Source: Schoenoplectus triqueter (taxonomy: Eukaryota > Streptophyta > Magnoliopsida > Poales > Cyperaceae). Taken from it: 30,178 nucleotides of DNA. This document shows positions 12,401 through 24,391 of the stretch, one piece after another. The translations under genes and the position numbers were made by a program. Under the pieces are notes generated by a model. The model saw nothing but the letters and a program-made list of their open reading frames with translations, searched no databases and was not told the origin of the DNA. Every line of letters begins with the position of its first letter. Position 1 is the first letter of the stretch. The stretch covers positions 1 through 30,178 of the forward strand of contig CAXKVV010001623.1 of NCBI GenBank assembly GCA_964058805.1, written 5' to 3'.

Positions 12401-14609
12401 TCAGACTATATATATATATTGGTTTGCTAACACATATATTAGATTGAACTCACTCAAAATAATATATGTGCAGACTAATATAGCTTTATTTTTTAAATAA
12501 TAATAAATTATACTTTATGTCTGATACATACTTTATCGTTCACTATGGTGGTCAAACAAATATATCCGTGTTAAAACATAATGGTAATTTGTTCACAAAC
12601 TAACAAGACCAAATATACTGTGTGCATCTTTTAGTTCTAAAAGGTTTGTAATTATAAATTCATTTTGCACCACTTTCTTATGTTACCAAGTAAAAAAAAA
12701 AGGTAAAACACGCCCGTCATTGCGCTACACGAAAACCCCTACGGTGCGGATGCCACCATTTCGTCTATTCCAAATCAACCCTTTTCTCCTCTATTTCTGA
12801 TTTACAAGTTATCTTCAAAAAATTCTCTCTCATTTATTTTTTATCTATTCTTTGTTTGTTTTTCCATCACCATTTTATATTTTAACGATGGATCTTTGTG
12901 AATTGACGTGTGCCATGAATCACTTGAGAAGATGGATATGTTTCAATTTCAACAAACTTAAATAGTGTTTGAAAAATTAAAATATCGTGAAGTGCTCAAT
13001 AAGTTTTTTTTTTTGTTTTATCATAAATCAAAGAATAATGATATTCATCACAATTGATTACTTTATGAAAGAGTTCTACGCTTTTGCAAGAATTATTTCT
13101 CTACATATATATTTGAGACAAAATCATTTAGATTTTAAAATTGAGGGTTTGATTTTTGATGTCACATAATATTTTGTGTTATTTGATTTTAGAACAAAGA
13201 CTTTTATGTCATTTCTTCTGAATGTAATCATTTCTTTTGAAAGAAATTACTTATCATCTTGAAATTCAAAAATAAAAGAAGAAAGATAATAACGTGATTA
13301 CCTGCTGAAAGCTATAATGGACAAGCAAAAGGGAATATAATAAAGGTTAACAAGGGAATAACAGTGAAGACATTTTTATGAAAAATTAAGCAAGATGCGA
13401 GGGTATCCATTCTGAAATTACGTGAAGTTAACAGCGGCATAACATTGACAATAATTTGAGCACTCTGATCGTCTATTCATCTCCTCATGCTTAAAATAAG
13501 CCATTTATGAAATTGGGTTTATTTGCATTACCGGAATTGTTGATATGCATTCACAATTACAGTTCAAAATTGATTTTTTTTTTTAACTTATGGAGGAAAA
13601 CAATAAGCAAAATTTTCAATCTATGTCAGACTATTGTGAAGCTTATTGTGTGTCAATAAACGGCACAATTAAGGTACACAATAATAATGGTATTAAAACA
13701 AAAAACATTAATTCTGGCACAAACAACGCTTTCAGGCCGACCCCACCGTACTAAACAATGAAAAGATTCCGTTTGGAATTTCTGGGAAGTCTATGCAGAA
13801 TTTAATATGTTGCAAAGGAATGTACAAACAAGGCAACAGTATACTGACAGGTTATTTGTTTGTATGTGACATACAGGCTAAAGTATAATCTAGATGTATC
13901 ATTGTATTTGTATCAGTAGTTATTTTTAAGGTTTAGAGAGACATTACAGGATGACGGTATAAAATTGTGGAAAGAATACTAGCGATGTTTAGTTTTTCCT
14001 TCATGTTTTGGTGTGCTTTTTGGATGTTAAATAATTCATTTGTATTATTGCTCATTTTCACTATTTTAGTAAAATACGCTTAGCATCAGTTTTCCTGTTA
14101 ATTTCAAAAAGGGGCCTGGAGACTTTGCTTGAAAGGAATACATCTCTGTGGTAATGGTACATAACACAGTAGCTGAGAAGATGAAAACTCACTGCAACTA
14201 AAGATGCTGATACAAGAAAAATGGTAGACTATTGGCCTACCCTTCAAAAAAAAAGATGCTGATACAAAGACGCAAAATATATAAAAATAAAAAGAACACG
14301 GGAAAATATATTACCAAGTCATAATTATATATTATCAATTCATAACAATGTCAAAGGAACGCTCATTCTTAGGCATACATATTATAATCGCCCAAAAAAC
14401 TAAGGAAAAAAGATACATTTCCGTTCAGTAAATATGTAGAACGGAAATCACATCCCACTCAAAACAAAAGAGGGGGGAAGGTAAAGAAAAGAAAATTACA
14501 AAAATAGGATAAAGAAATGGCAAAGTAGATGGATCAGTAATGGCTGCAAGAGACCAACAGGAACAGCACATTTTCATGATCGACTCAGAATTTGCAATTT
14601 TGGACCCAA
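12401..14609. other. Spacer and 3' flank of the FLZ gene
   Basis: I recognise no gene here. A short GC-richer patch lies at about 12706-12800. A short direct repeat (AAAGATGCTGATACAA) occurs near 14202 and 14252. The last few hundred bases before 14610 should be the 3' UTR of the minus-strand FLZ gene, but I could not place its poly(A) site. Confidence 0.5.
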
Positions 14610-15853
14610 TTATTCAGCCAAATTTGTCAAGCTAAGCGATTCACCCATTGTCCCCACCTCTTCTATTTCCTCTCCTATATAGTAGGATCTACACTCCTTG
14701 GTACAAAATCCTTTCTCACCACTACAAATATAAACATGTGATATACAAGGTCATCATTATGAGGCATACAAAAAGTGGAAAATAGTTTGCTATTTTATTC
14801 TTTTTTGAAAGAGATTGTAGCAGTACTGGGAAAAAAGAAGTCTGGAATAGTTGCTCTAGTAAACACCACAATAAAAAAGAGTTGGGGTTCAAAGAAAGGC
14901 AAAAAGGAAGATAATCTATATAAGAACCACATGGCATTTAATCAAGGCTTAAAATCATGATTTCAGACAAGTATCTTTGTACTACATTGGTACCAAACCA
15001 GCTTATTCCCATACCTAACATGTAATATTTGTTTGAACTTAATGTATGACATTCCCTAATCAAACAAGCTATTATTTCTGATCAGTTATGCATTGCCAAA
15101 TTGACCAAAAATAGACAATGAAACAAGACAGTAGAGAAAGGAAACCACTTACAGGTACATGTAAACATCCTTCTCTTCAGACAATTTTTTGTTGCAATAG
15201 TCACAGTTCTCCAAAAAATTACTAGAAGCTTCGAACTGACAGATTTCAAACGGCTCGATCGACCAAATGGTGTCTTGCTCAGGTGGGAAGCCCTTAGGCG
15301 TCTCCAAAATGCAATCCCCAAAAATGTGGGTCTTGGTTGGATTCGGACCGTGAGTTGTGATACAGGTGTAATCCTCTGATTCAGCTATCTCTCTCATAGA
15401 AAGGCAACTCGAAACTTGATCTATTTTCATCTCAAAGCTCTCAGCTTTGTTGGGTTCAAGAGACAGGTCCAAGTTTGGTTTTTTAAATTCAAACCCAATA
15501 AGCACTTTTCGACTCCCAACTTGCAAATTCTCTTCCTTTAAGGCATCAATCAAGCCAAGACCAACCTTGCTTGAATCCCAAGTCTTTGGCTTTGCTTCCA
15601 CATTTGCAGATTTTGGGGACATCAGAGAGAAGCTACCAAGGTTAGAAAAGGTTTTTGGGTCTAACGGGGAGGTCGGACTCCAAGCCAAATCTGGGTCTAA
15701 TAAACCCTTTGTGCTCAGCCTTACAAAGAGATCTGAGACCCGAAAAAATGAGGTCTTCTGGGAGAGAGAATCAGAGGATGAGTTGAGAGTTTCTGACATC
15801 ATTTCTCCTTTTATTTGATCTTTCTCAATTGCTCTGTTGATCTTTCTAAGCAT
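14610..15853 (-). CDS. FCS-like zinc finger (FLZ/DUF581) protein
   Basis: Read on the minus strand, exon 1 is 15853-15153 and exon 2 is 14721-14610. The GTAAGT donor and TTTGTAG acceptor join in frame to give 270 residues. The N-terminus (MLRKINRA..KDQ) and the conserved low-complexity blocks around FFRVSDLF, SPTSPLDPKTF, SNLG and KTWDSSKVGLGLID fit the larger FLZ proteins. The C-terminal FLZ finger spans the intron: C217-x2-C220, the KDVYMYL segment, then C240-x3-C244. The family's namesake FCS tripeptide is FCT here, as 239-FCTKECR-245. FLZ proteins are plant adaptors that bind SnRK1 kinase subunits in sugar and stress signalling; that role is inferred from the family. Most of the protein before the finger looks disordered. 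Confidence 0.9.
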
Positions 15854-15868
15854 CTGAAGAAGAAATCC

Positions 15869-16860
15869 CTGAAAATTTAAATGATAGCATTTGAATTAAA
15901 TTTCAAAAGATGATACTTGGATGGAAAGGATATAAAATAAAGTATGATTTGAAGAGCTGAATTAAATGCTACAATAAACTCTTGCAAATAAGCCCCGTTT
16001 CTTTATCAGAGAGGCAGTTTCTAGAAGGCAGAAGCTGGTAGAAAAAGATAGTAAAGTATCAAAATTAGCCCGCAAGCTCTCTTCTCTTTACCTTCTCTTT
16101 TTCTAAAACAAGTGTTATTTTTTCTTTTCCTTTTCATTTTTCCATTATTTTTTTCCATTTTTAACTTAAAATGAATCCACAAGCAATCTACGCAGGCTTG
16201 CAAAACTAGTATCAATAAAGTGACATTTCAACAAAGATCGGATTTCTGATCAACTTGCTATCTTTAATAAATGAAAAAAAAGGAATAATGTACACAACCA
16301 ACTAAACCACTAATTACCTATAAATAACCAAGGAATATAAATTTCCGTGGTGCTTCCCAAGCCAAGGTATAACTTTAGATAAACAAGGGTACAAGTCGAT
16401 AAAGGTTAAATAAAGGAAATATTGCTCATCGTCTATACAAAAAATATCCCGGAAAAGAACAAGTACCCTGTGAAAGGACGATCGGAGATTATAAACCAAA
16501 TATTTAAGTTCGATTATAAATAAATCAAAGACTTAAGCTTCGATTGACTTAATGTGAAACCATCGGAGGCCCAACTCGTCAAAATCCCCCAATGTGTAAC
16601 CTCTACCGATTGATTTTGATTCCAAATGAATCGGTACAAGGAGAAAGGAAAAAAGAGAAGAAAAAGATTAAACCTCGCTTTTGCTCCTTTCCCGGGAGAG
16701 CGGTGGAATCGTCGCTCATGGAAAGAAACCCTGGAGAGAAGGAGAAGACTTGGAGTAGAAATATAGGCTTGGAGAGAGAGTGTGAGGGGGAAGTTTCTTC
16801 TCTCTCTTGCTTTCTCTGTCTCTCTCTTTCTCTCTCTCTTTTTCGCTGCATACACAAACG
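15869..16860 (-). promoter_or_regulatory. Putative intron-containing leader and promoter-proximal region of the FLZ gene
   Basis: Just upstream of the FLZ start, a TTTTCAG acceptor (15869-15871) leaves only 15 leader bases before the ATG, which suggests a 5' UTR intron. The likely first exon is the GA/CT-rich tract around 16690-16860, a typical plant leader composition. A candidate donor (CGAG then GTTTAA on the minus strand) lies near 16675. An ATG at 16719 on the minus strand could open a short upstream ORF (MSDDSTALPGKEQKR...) in this leader. Exact start and splice sites are not fixed. Confidence 0.4.
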
Positions 16861-16919
16861 TCAGTGGCTAGGTGACATAAAAACGGAGAGGAGGTGGTGG
16901 CGTGGCTTGGCAAGGACAC

Positions 16920-19421
16920 CTCTTATTCATTGCAGGCTCGAAATTTAATTAAAAAAAGGGAGGAAAGTGTAAAATAATCATTACTAAACAACTTTGTTTC
17001 TTTTTAATGGGCATATTTCTTTTTAGCCCTTGTTCTTTCACTCAATTAAAGTGATGTAGTTTTCCTTTGGCAATGATTACTTTTTCGTCCTTGTTGAAAT
17101 TATACGTAGGTGATTGCTGGTTTTTAAACAATCTTTCTGGTAAAAATCTTTGACCATGGAGTATATTGTCAATTTCAAGAACTATAAACAGTTGAAAATA
17201 TTAAAATTTAAATTTAAATTTTTATGTACGATGCATTTAGGATTGATGATGTTCATTCTTTATCAAAAGTCGTTTGCAATGACAATATTTCAAAGTAGTT
17301 TTTATACTGACCTTTATATGTTTTTATAGGAAAAAAAATCAAAGTACTGTATATGGATATCGACTCACATTAAATTGACTCGTTCTTTGACCAAGATTTA
17401 ATATATATCATATTCATAAAAATAATCATGTTTTAACATTACCAAATGATTTAAAATTTGTAAAGATCTTTATTTAATTAATGACTCTATCCAAATATCA
17501 AATTATATTCAATGTATGGAACTTAATACATAATAAATCTGTAAGACTGACAACGTATCTATTTACTAACTTTTTTCTTTACTTATTTGAGATATTGTTG
17601 TGAGATTATTAAGTTAAGTTGTTCTCAATGAATCCGGACTCTAATTATTTTTTGTATATTTAATGATATCTGATATATATATATATATATATATTGAAGT
17701 AATAACATTATATTTCATTGAAAATTATGAAGTCCAAACATAGTAAAATTAAATGCTAGATTAATTATAATATTTTATATACTATCTCCCCAAAACAAGT
17801 GAAAATATTTAGAGGATCATGATCCGGATATTAGTATAAAATTGCAATCATTTTTTATAATTAAATCAAAGGAAGACACAGAGTCAATGTAACATACTGC
17901 AATTTTACCAGTCAACTATAAATTGTATTTTTTTCATGTATTTTGTTATAGTACAGTCTCATGGATGCTGGGTACAATATATACTAAATTAACAATGAAA
18001 AAGTTTTCAAAAATATTCTGGCAACGTGATTGCCATAAGGATACCAAACAAGAATATGACAAGTGATCAACAAAAGTGTACATCTTTTCTTGAAGATTTT
18101 TGTATATTATATTATTCAACAACATAATGCATTCTGCACATGTCATAAATCTCACAATATAGAACTATCCAAGGACAAATATGAATATTTTTACTGCTCT
18201 AAAAATAGCAAATACTGTTCAGGAATCAAGACACTTCCGGTTCGTTCATGATTCATGAATACAAAATGTACAACCTATTCATGCCTGAGCATAGACTAGA
18301 CTAGATAGCATCATAGCATTCTGAAAATGTCAAATAAAGACCCATAAATCTCAGTTTCAGACCTAACTGATTCCCATTTTGTGATTTCGGATCCCTAAAA
18401 TTATTTCATCCAACAACACAACCACGTCATTTTATTGATCCCTTCTGGCGCTCATGAAATATATCTGTTGTAGCGAATTACTGGCAACTTTTTTTTTTGT
18501 CTAGAAACATTTTCTTTTCCAATATTTCATGGTTCCTGGTGCAGCATAGAACAAAAAAAAAGATGGTACTTCCTTTGAGAAGTAAAAGGAAAAGAAAAAG
18601 AAAAAATGGATTTAAAAAAAGTTGGAAGCATAATTGTGAAAATATGGAGAAAAAATATCAGGAAGTTTCCAAAAAGATCGTTGAACATTGAATAAGATTA
18701 TTAACTAAATCCGGTTTAAAATATTGTTTTTTATTATTAAATAATGGGTCCAAATTTTGAATTGGCCTAAAGAGAATGCCCTGACTTTAAAACCTAGTCT
18801 TGAGGATAAAAAAGGTAAGAACTTAAGACAACCTAGTCTTTAAGTGTATTATTTATTTTATTTTTTATGAATATTATTTTTTTTTGTGTATTCAACAAAC
18901 ATACAATATATCATTGATGTTAGGTCATCGTAGAACGATCCGACCCAAATATGCTTTGATGCGCTTGCTTTATTATTAATATTTTCTGCTTTTTCCTAGT
19001 CTAATTATAAGGTACTAGATGCATTTGTTTACTTGAAACCAAGGAGCGCCATGCAAAATAGGTATAGTTTATAATAGCTCAATTTTTGAATTTAGTCCGG
19101 TCATTTTTTAAAAAAATAAAATTGTTTTTTATCCGGTCCTCATAAATTTGATCTTACTTTTTCTAGTAGTAAGAATCATATTTTTCAAGGATTGATCTCA
19201 ATCTTTAAAAAACAAACTCTTCTGACCTGATCTTTTATGATCCTTACCTAGTACTTCCTAAGCGTTTTCTTTGATATTTAATATTATATATTAATTACAC
19301 TTAAAAATAAAAAAAATAAAATACACAAGAAAAATATAATTTAATATTTTGATACAAATATAAATTAATATAAAGAAAATATTTAATCAGTAAAATATAT
19401 AAATATATATAGAGAGAGAGA
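16920..19421. other. AT-rich spacer, nothing recognised
   Basis: No gene-like open frame is present. A (TA)n run lies at about 17673-17694. The longest open frames are below 70 codons, and one at 18497-18691 is merely lysine-rich because of an A-rich tract. Confidence 0.6.
17673..17694. repeat. (TA)n microsatellite
   Basis: About eleven TA dinucleotide units lie in AT-rich spacer. Confidence 0.85.
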
Positions 19422-19828
19422 AAAGATACCTTGAGCTTAACCTCACAGAGACCTTACGTGAGCTTAACTCAAAAAATACATCAAATCATCTCCCAATTTT
19501 AATTTATCATTCTCATTAAATTATTTATATGAAAATCTTGTGGGATACACAAATTTGGAGTGTTTCGAGTTTTTTAAGTTATCGTTTTTAATTTTTTTAA
19601 AATGATGTTCAAGTATTGAATATATTATTATTTTTTTTTAAAACTGATTTTCAAAAATTAAAAATTATGACTTAAAGAGCTCAAAACACTCTAAATTTTT
19701 GTATCCCATAAGATTTTCATATAAAGAATTTAATGAGTATGATAAATAAAAATTTGAAGATGATTTGATATGTTTTTTGAGTTAAGCTCACTAAAGGCCT
19801 CTGTGAGCTTAAACTCACGGTATCTTTA
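19422..19828. mobile_element. Foldback MITE, family B, copy 1
   Basis: The left terminus AAAGATACCTTGAG pairs with the right terminus CTCACGGTATCTTT. Inside, GTGAGCTTAACTCAAAAAAT pairs with its inverted counterpart near 19774-19794. Further paired blocks (TAATTTATCATTCTCATTAA and its inverted form) show the whole element can fold back. A GA run abuts the left end and a TA run the right end. It has no coding capacity. A second copy lies at 20249-20599. Confidence 0.8.

Positions 19829-19831
<3 letters not shown>

Positions 19832-19859
<28 letters not shown>
19832..19859. repeat. (TA)n microsatellite
   Basis: About fourteen TA units form the junction between family B copy 1 and family A copy 2. 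Confidence 0.9.
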
Positions 19860-19860
19860 G

Positions 19861-20236
19861 CTATGGTGCTTTGCAAAGCATAAGAGCGTTGTGTGTTTTG
19901 CACTCTATTATTAATTTTAAGTCAAAAATGATCGATCCAAACCGTTCAATCTAATCTCCATATTAAAATCTATTAGTAAATCAAATTTTAGAATTCATTT
20001 GCTATTTTTTGGATAGGGGGAAATCATCATTTTTTAATGAACCAAAATTCTTAGATCAAGTCATTTTCTCCTCATCAGAAAAAATAGCAAAAAAATTCAA
20101 AAAATATAAATTTTGGTTTACTAATAGATTTTGATATGAGGATTAGATTGAACGGTTCGGATCAAATAGTTTTGATTTAAAATTAAAAATAGAACGCAAA
20201 GCACACAACGCCTCTGTAATTTGCAAAGTACCATAG
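19861..20236. mobile_element. Foldback MITE, family A, copy 2
   Basis: An approximately 376-bp copy has termini CTATGGTGCTTTGCAAAG and the inverted CTTTGCAAAGTACCATAG, with long inner arms matching those at 12011-12400. It lies between the two family B copies, with a TA run on its left and a GA run on its right. It has no open frame. Confidence 0.85.
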
Positions 20237-20248
20237 AGAGAGAGAGAG

Positions 20249-20596
20249 TAAAGATACCGTGAGTTTAACTCAAAAAATATATCAAATCATCTCCAAATTT
20301 TAATTTATCATTCTCATTAAATTCTTTATATTAAAATCTTATGAGATGCAAAATTTTAGAGTGTTTTGAGTTTTTGAAGTCATCATTTTTAATTTTTAAA
20401 ATGATGTTCAAGTATTGAATATATTATTATTTTTTTAGAGCTAATTTTTAAAAATTAAAAACCATGACTTAAAAAACTCAAAACACTCCAAATTTTTGCA
20501 TCCCATAAAATTTTAATATAAAGAATTTAATGAGAATGATAAATTAAAATTTGGAGATAATTTGCTATGTTTTTTGAGTTAAGCTCACGGTATCTT

Positions 20597-20599
<3 letters not shown>
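20249..20599. mobile_element. Foldback MITE, family B, copy 2
   Basis: The termini TAAAGATACCGTGAG and CTCACGGTATCTTTA are perfect inverted repeats. The symmetry continues outward into a GA run on the left and a CT run on the right. The interior is collinear with copy 1 but about 56 bp shorter, lacking the outer portion of copy 1's arms that includes the CACAGAG block. It has no coding capacity. Confidence 0.85.
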
Positions 20600-20646
<47 letters not shown>

Positions 20647-20708
20647 GTATATATATACATATATATATGTATATATATACATATATATATACATATATAT
20701 ATATATAC

Positions 20709-20755
<47 letters not shown>
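20600..20755. repeat. Compound (CT)n and (TA)n / ATGTATATATACAT microsatellite
   Basis: A CT run (about 20600-20628) passes directly into 125 bases of TA repeats interrupted by regular ATGTATATATACAT palindromes. The tract could fold into hairpins. A 63-codon open frame read through it is an artefact of the repeat. Confidence 0.9.
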
Positions 20756-20757
<2 letters not shown>

Positions 20758-21167
20758 GTGGTGTCAATTATTGACCCAACCCGACGGGTTAATCTGATTC
20801 GACTCGAACCCGATATGACTGAAGATAAATGGGTCGGATATGGGTCTACTTTTTTGACCCGAATCAGGTCAGGGTCGGGTTAATTCGACCCGACCCAAAT
20901 AATTATTTTTTTGAAGTAATTTATAATTTAGTACTAATTAAATCTTAAATTATATTAAATATATACAAATTAAGAGTAATTATAAATTAATTATTATTTA
21001 ATTATTTAAAATAATATAAAAATAATTAATAAATATTTAACTATTTACGCGGGTTGAGTATGGATCAAGATTTTTTGACCCGAATGAAATCAAATCGGGT
21101 TTAAGTCGATTTAAAAAATAATAATCCGACCTGAACCTGACCTAACCCAACCCATTGACACCCCCTA
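20756..21167. mobile_element. Foldback MITE with GTGTCAAT ends (hAT-like)
   Basis: The left end TAGTGGTGTCAAT pairs with the right end ATTGACACCCCCTA. Subterminal arms are rich in GACCC/GGGTC words on both sides, around a very AT-rich middle. The structure resembles common plant hAT-type MITEs. The 8 bases on each side are similar but not identical, and the left side is within a TA run, so the target-site duplication is uncertain. Confidence 0.75.
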
Positions 21168-22927
21168 ATTATTTCTTACTATTTTTTTTTCTTTTTATGC
21201 TTTCATCGAATCATAATAGTTACATGCTAATACACACTAATGTGATTAGCTCAAGTAACTCTATTAGTAAATTCACCGGTACCGTAAAGCTTTGTAATTT
21301 CTTACTTGACTCCTTATAAAATTTAAATTTATATAAAAAAAATTGGAAATTAAAATATATTTTAAGAGACTAAATTCACTCAGCATCTTTTAATATTTAT
21401 ATCTAATGTTCAATATAATACAATATAATACTTGACACTCCAAGTTGAAGTTCTAATTCTACCTCTTGCGCGTACCAACAAGAATTTATCAGAAAAATAC
21501 TAGTAATCCGCATGCAGGTTTTTAAGTTAGTAATGAATATTCAGACAATCATATTTATTAACAACAGCATAATTTATCAAAAATTCTTATGGATTTATTG
21601 ACGTCAAATTATAGAACTAAAAAAAATTACATATATGTATTTTTCGTGGCTTAAATAAGTTGTCACCAAATTTAGTGGAACTGAGAATTGGACTGATACT
21701 GTTTAATTTTTTGGTACGATCAATCAATTTCCAAATTAAAAAGCAACATTTTAATAACATATATTATGTTTTGCTTTGTCAATATAACTCAATTCTTTTC
21801 CAGAATTATACTAATAATATTTACATATCTGAGTCTTGGTCTTAGAATAATTTTAACGCACATTCGTTCACTATGACATAAACATCTTAAGTAGCACATA
21901 GAAAATCACACAAATACAAAATCTGAAATATTGATGTAGTAGTCATTATTTTAATACAGTACATGTCAATATTGGTATAATATTAAATTTATTGGATAGT
22001 CCAACAAAATTTGTTTTAAATCCTAAAATTACTGGGTTCGTAAGTTAAAAAAATAGTTTCTACCGGACCAAATTGCTGAAAGCCTTATCAAAATTAAAAA
22101 TTAAAAATTTCAATTTATTGATGGAGATGGAGATGAATGAATTCAAGCACCTACGTTTATGTTCGTTCAGCCTTTCAATCATACCAAGGTTTTAAAAATA
22201 TAATAACTCGGAATCAATTGATGAAATGTCAAAATAAACCGTATGTATAATTAATGTCATCAATTGAACATAAAAATTAGAACCTTTTGAACTTATTTTA
22301 AATGATAGCAATTAGCAAGAGCTTTGTAAAATCTACCAATGAAAAAAATTCTAAGGACTTATTTGTAAGTTACGAGGGAATGAACAAGAGAACGGGAATT
22401 GAATTGATTTTACTGTTCACTTTGGAAAAATAATTCACTCCGACTCAATTATTTTCCTCAACCTACAATAATAACCAAACAGGCCCTAAGATGTTGAATT
22501 TTCAATCACTCTTGATTCTCAGCAAAATAAAATAAAAATTAGTAAACTTTTCCCACTACTACGGAGAAAATAATATAACCACGTTTATTAGATTTATATT
22601 TGATTTTTTTTTGTAAGAACTTAAGAAAATTAAGATATAATGAAGATTGTAAAATAAAGACCAAGAATCCGAACCTTCATCCGAGGAGGGTGCTAAACGG
22701 TAATCTAGTAAATACTAAATTCTAATGACAAAAATATCTAAAAAAGAAGGGGTATGTATATAAAATATAGATAATTAAGGTTACATCAGTAAATTTGTCG
22801 GGACGCAGCGAATAGACGACCGTTCCTTGAAGACCCCCGCTCTGATTATACCCCCGCACGGCCATCGCTTTTCAACTTTTGACTGCTCCTAAACCCACTC
22901 TCATTTTTTTACTTCAAAAAGTATAAT
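21168..22927. other. AT-rich spacer, nothing recognised
   Basis: No supported gene is present. A short GC-richer patch at about 22798-22890 precedes the next foldback element and includes a TTTTGACTG motif of the W-box kind, but nothing downstream looks like a gene. Confidence 0.55.
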
Positions 22928-23528
22928 TAGGGATGACAATAAAGTTTATGACTCATCCGATTTATCTGGACCCATCTGATCTGTCGGCTGATCGGGTCAA
23001 AAGACGGGCCGAACAGGTACAAGTTTAGAGTGAGATCCGCTCGTCCATCCGACCTTTAATATTAATAATATGTTATATATATTTATATGTATTATGTATA
23101 ATTATATATAAGTAACTTATTATATTGAGTAAAATTAATAATTTAACTCATATAATGTTCATTTCAATTAATTCTTTTAATTAAATATCATAATTTGTAA
23201 ATTGAGCACTTGAGTTGGTGCAAATATTTAATAAATTTTAGATTTAAAAATAACTTAATAGTGCAAATATTTAATAATATTTTAGTTTCAATATAATAAT
23301 CATTCACTAAAGATATAATATTAAGAAGAGAGAAATCATTAACCAAAGAAATTATTAATTATTTATGGAGTAATTTAATTAAAAATATAACAATAAAATA
23401 TCGTTGGTAAAGTCGGGTCGGGATGGGTACGAGCGGGTAGGCCCGTCAAGCATCATAGACAGGCCGAGTGTTTTGAAAGACGGGCTAGGCTCCGGATTTG
23501 ACATAAATCCGGCCCATTGCCATCACTA
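22928..23528. mobile_element. Foldback MITE with TAGGGATGACAAT ends (hAT-like)
   Basis: The left end TAGGGATGACAAT pairs imperfectly with the right end ATTGCCATCACTA. The arms carry inverted GGGTC/GACCC and GACGGGC/GCCCGTC words around an AT-rich core of about 350 bp. No convincing target-site duplication remains. It ends only 20 bp before the duplication that flanks the next element. Confidence 0.7.
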
Positions 23529-23547
23529 AGTACTCCCCCTAAATTGC

Positions 23548-23555
23548 CTCGTGAT
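23548..23555 (+). repeat. Target-site duplication, left copy
   Basis: CTCGTGAT, identical to 24058-24065, immediately flanks the foldback element at 23556-24057. Confidence 0.85.
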
Positions 23556-24057
23556 TAGGGCTACAAGAAAATTTTGATAATTTATAATTCGTTCAGTGTT
23601 CGATTCGATTTTAGCTCGAGTTCGATTCATTCAATTGACTTTTTTATCAGTTCAATTCGAGTTCAGTTCGATATTTTTTTAATGAACTAGTTCGAGTTTG
23701 ATTCGTAATAGTTCGATATGTCGTTATTTGCATATATTTTTAACTATTTAATCAATAATATATGTAATAATATATTATTTTATTATAAAATTAATAAATT
23801 ATTATAAATTTATTATTAAATTAATAAATGTTAATCATTTTTTTCAAATTTTTAGTATAAAATTAATAAAATATTAATTATTTTAGCTCTAATTATTTAT
23901 AATAATATAAAAATAAAAATTAAAATAATTGAGTTCGTTTAGAATTCGATTTCAGTTCGAATTCGATTTAGTTCTAGTTTAATTTAGTTCGAGTTGGATT
24001 TAATTCAAAATCATTTAAAATTAAATTCGATAGAATTCAATTCGTTTGGGGGCCCTA
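23556..24057. mobile_element. hAT-type foldback MITE with 8-bp target-site duplication
   Basis: The ends are TAGGGCTA on the left and GGCCCTA on the right. The arms are full of TTCGA/TCGAA words around an AT-rich core. It is flanked by an exact 8-bp direct repeat, CTCGTGAT, at 23548-23555 and 24058-24065. An 8-bp duplication together with TAGGG..-type ends is typical of hAT elements. There is no coding capacity, so it would have been moved by a transposase from elsewhere. Confidence 0.85.
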
Positions 24058-24065
24058 CTCGTGAT
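24058..24065 (+). repeat. Target-site duplication, right copy
   Basis: CTCGTGAT, identical to the copy at 23548-23555. Confidence 0.85.
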
Positions 24066-24271
24066 GTTGCGCTCGCATCTACAATTCTACATTGACATTT
24101 CAATTTCCACCGTTGGATCTAATTTGATATTTTCGCATTCGCACCAAGACAGAAAATTTGTTTTACTTTTTACTTTTTTACCGTCTTTGAAAAGGAGATG
24201 GTAGCAGAAAGTGCGGTCGCGAACGTTTCCTTGTCGTTTTCTGATGTTGCTCTGTTTCGTTGAGAGCGCGC

Positions 24272-24391
24272 CACGTGTAGAAGAGCGCACGAATTCGGGT
24301 GCGATCCGATGGTGCAAGGTCATCCGGATCAAACGGCCTGGAGGCCTCTTTTGTCCTTTTGCACGGTCACGTGACCTTTTCCTGGCACGTG
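24272..24391. promoter_or_regulatory. Cluster of three CACGTG (G-box) motifs
   Basis: CACGTG occurs at 24272-24277 (in CGCCACGTGTAG), 24368-24373 (in GTCACGTGAC) and 24386-24391 (in GGCACGTGTC). It lies in a GC-richer stretch of about 350 bp inside AT-rich spacer. In plants these boxes bind bZIP and bHLH factors, and the ACGTGTC form is ABA-responsive. No gene start lies close by, so the assignment as a promoter is inference; it could be a stranded promoter remnant. Confidence 0.35.

Noticed and set aside
15447..15818. 123-codon + strand open frame
   Set aside because: It is the antisense shadow of FLZ exon 1, whose sense frame has clear family motifs.
20567..20758. 63-codon open frame of Ser/Leu and Tyr/Ile repeats
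   Set aside because: It is a translation of CT and TA microsatellites.
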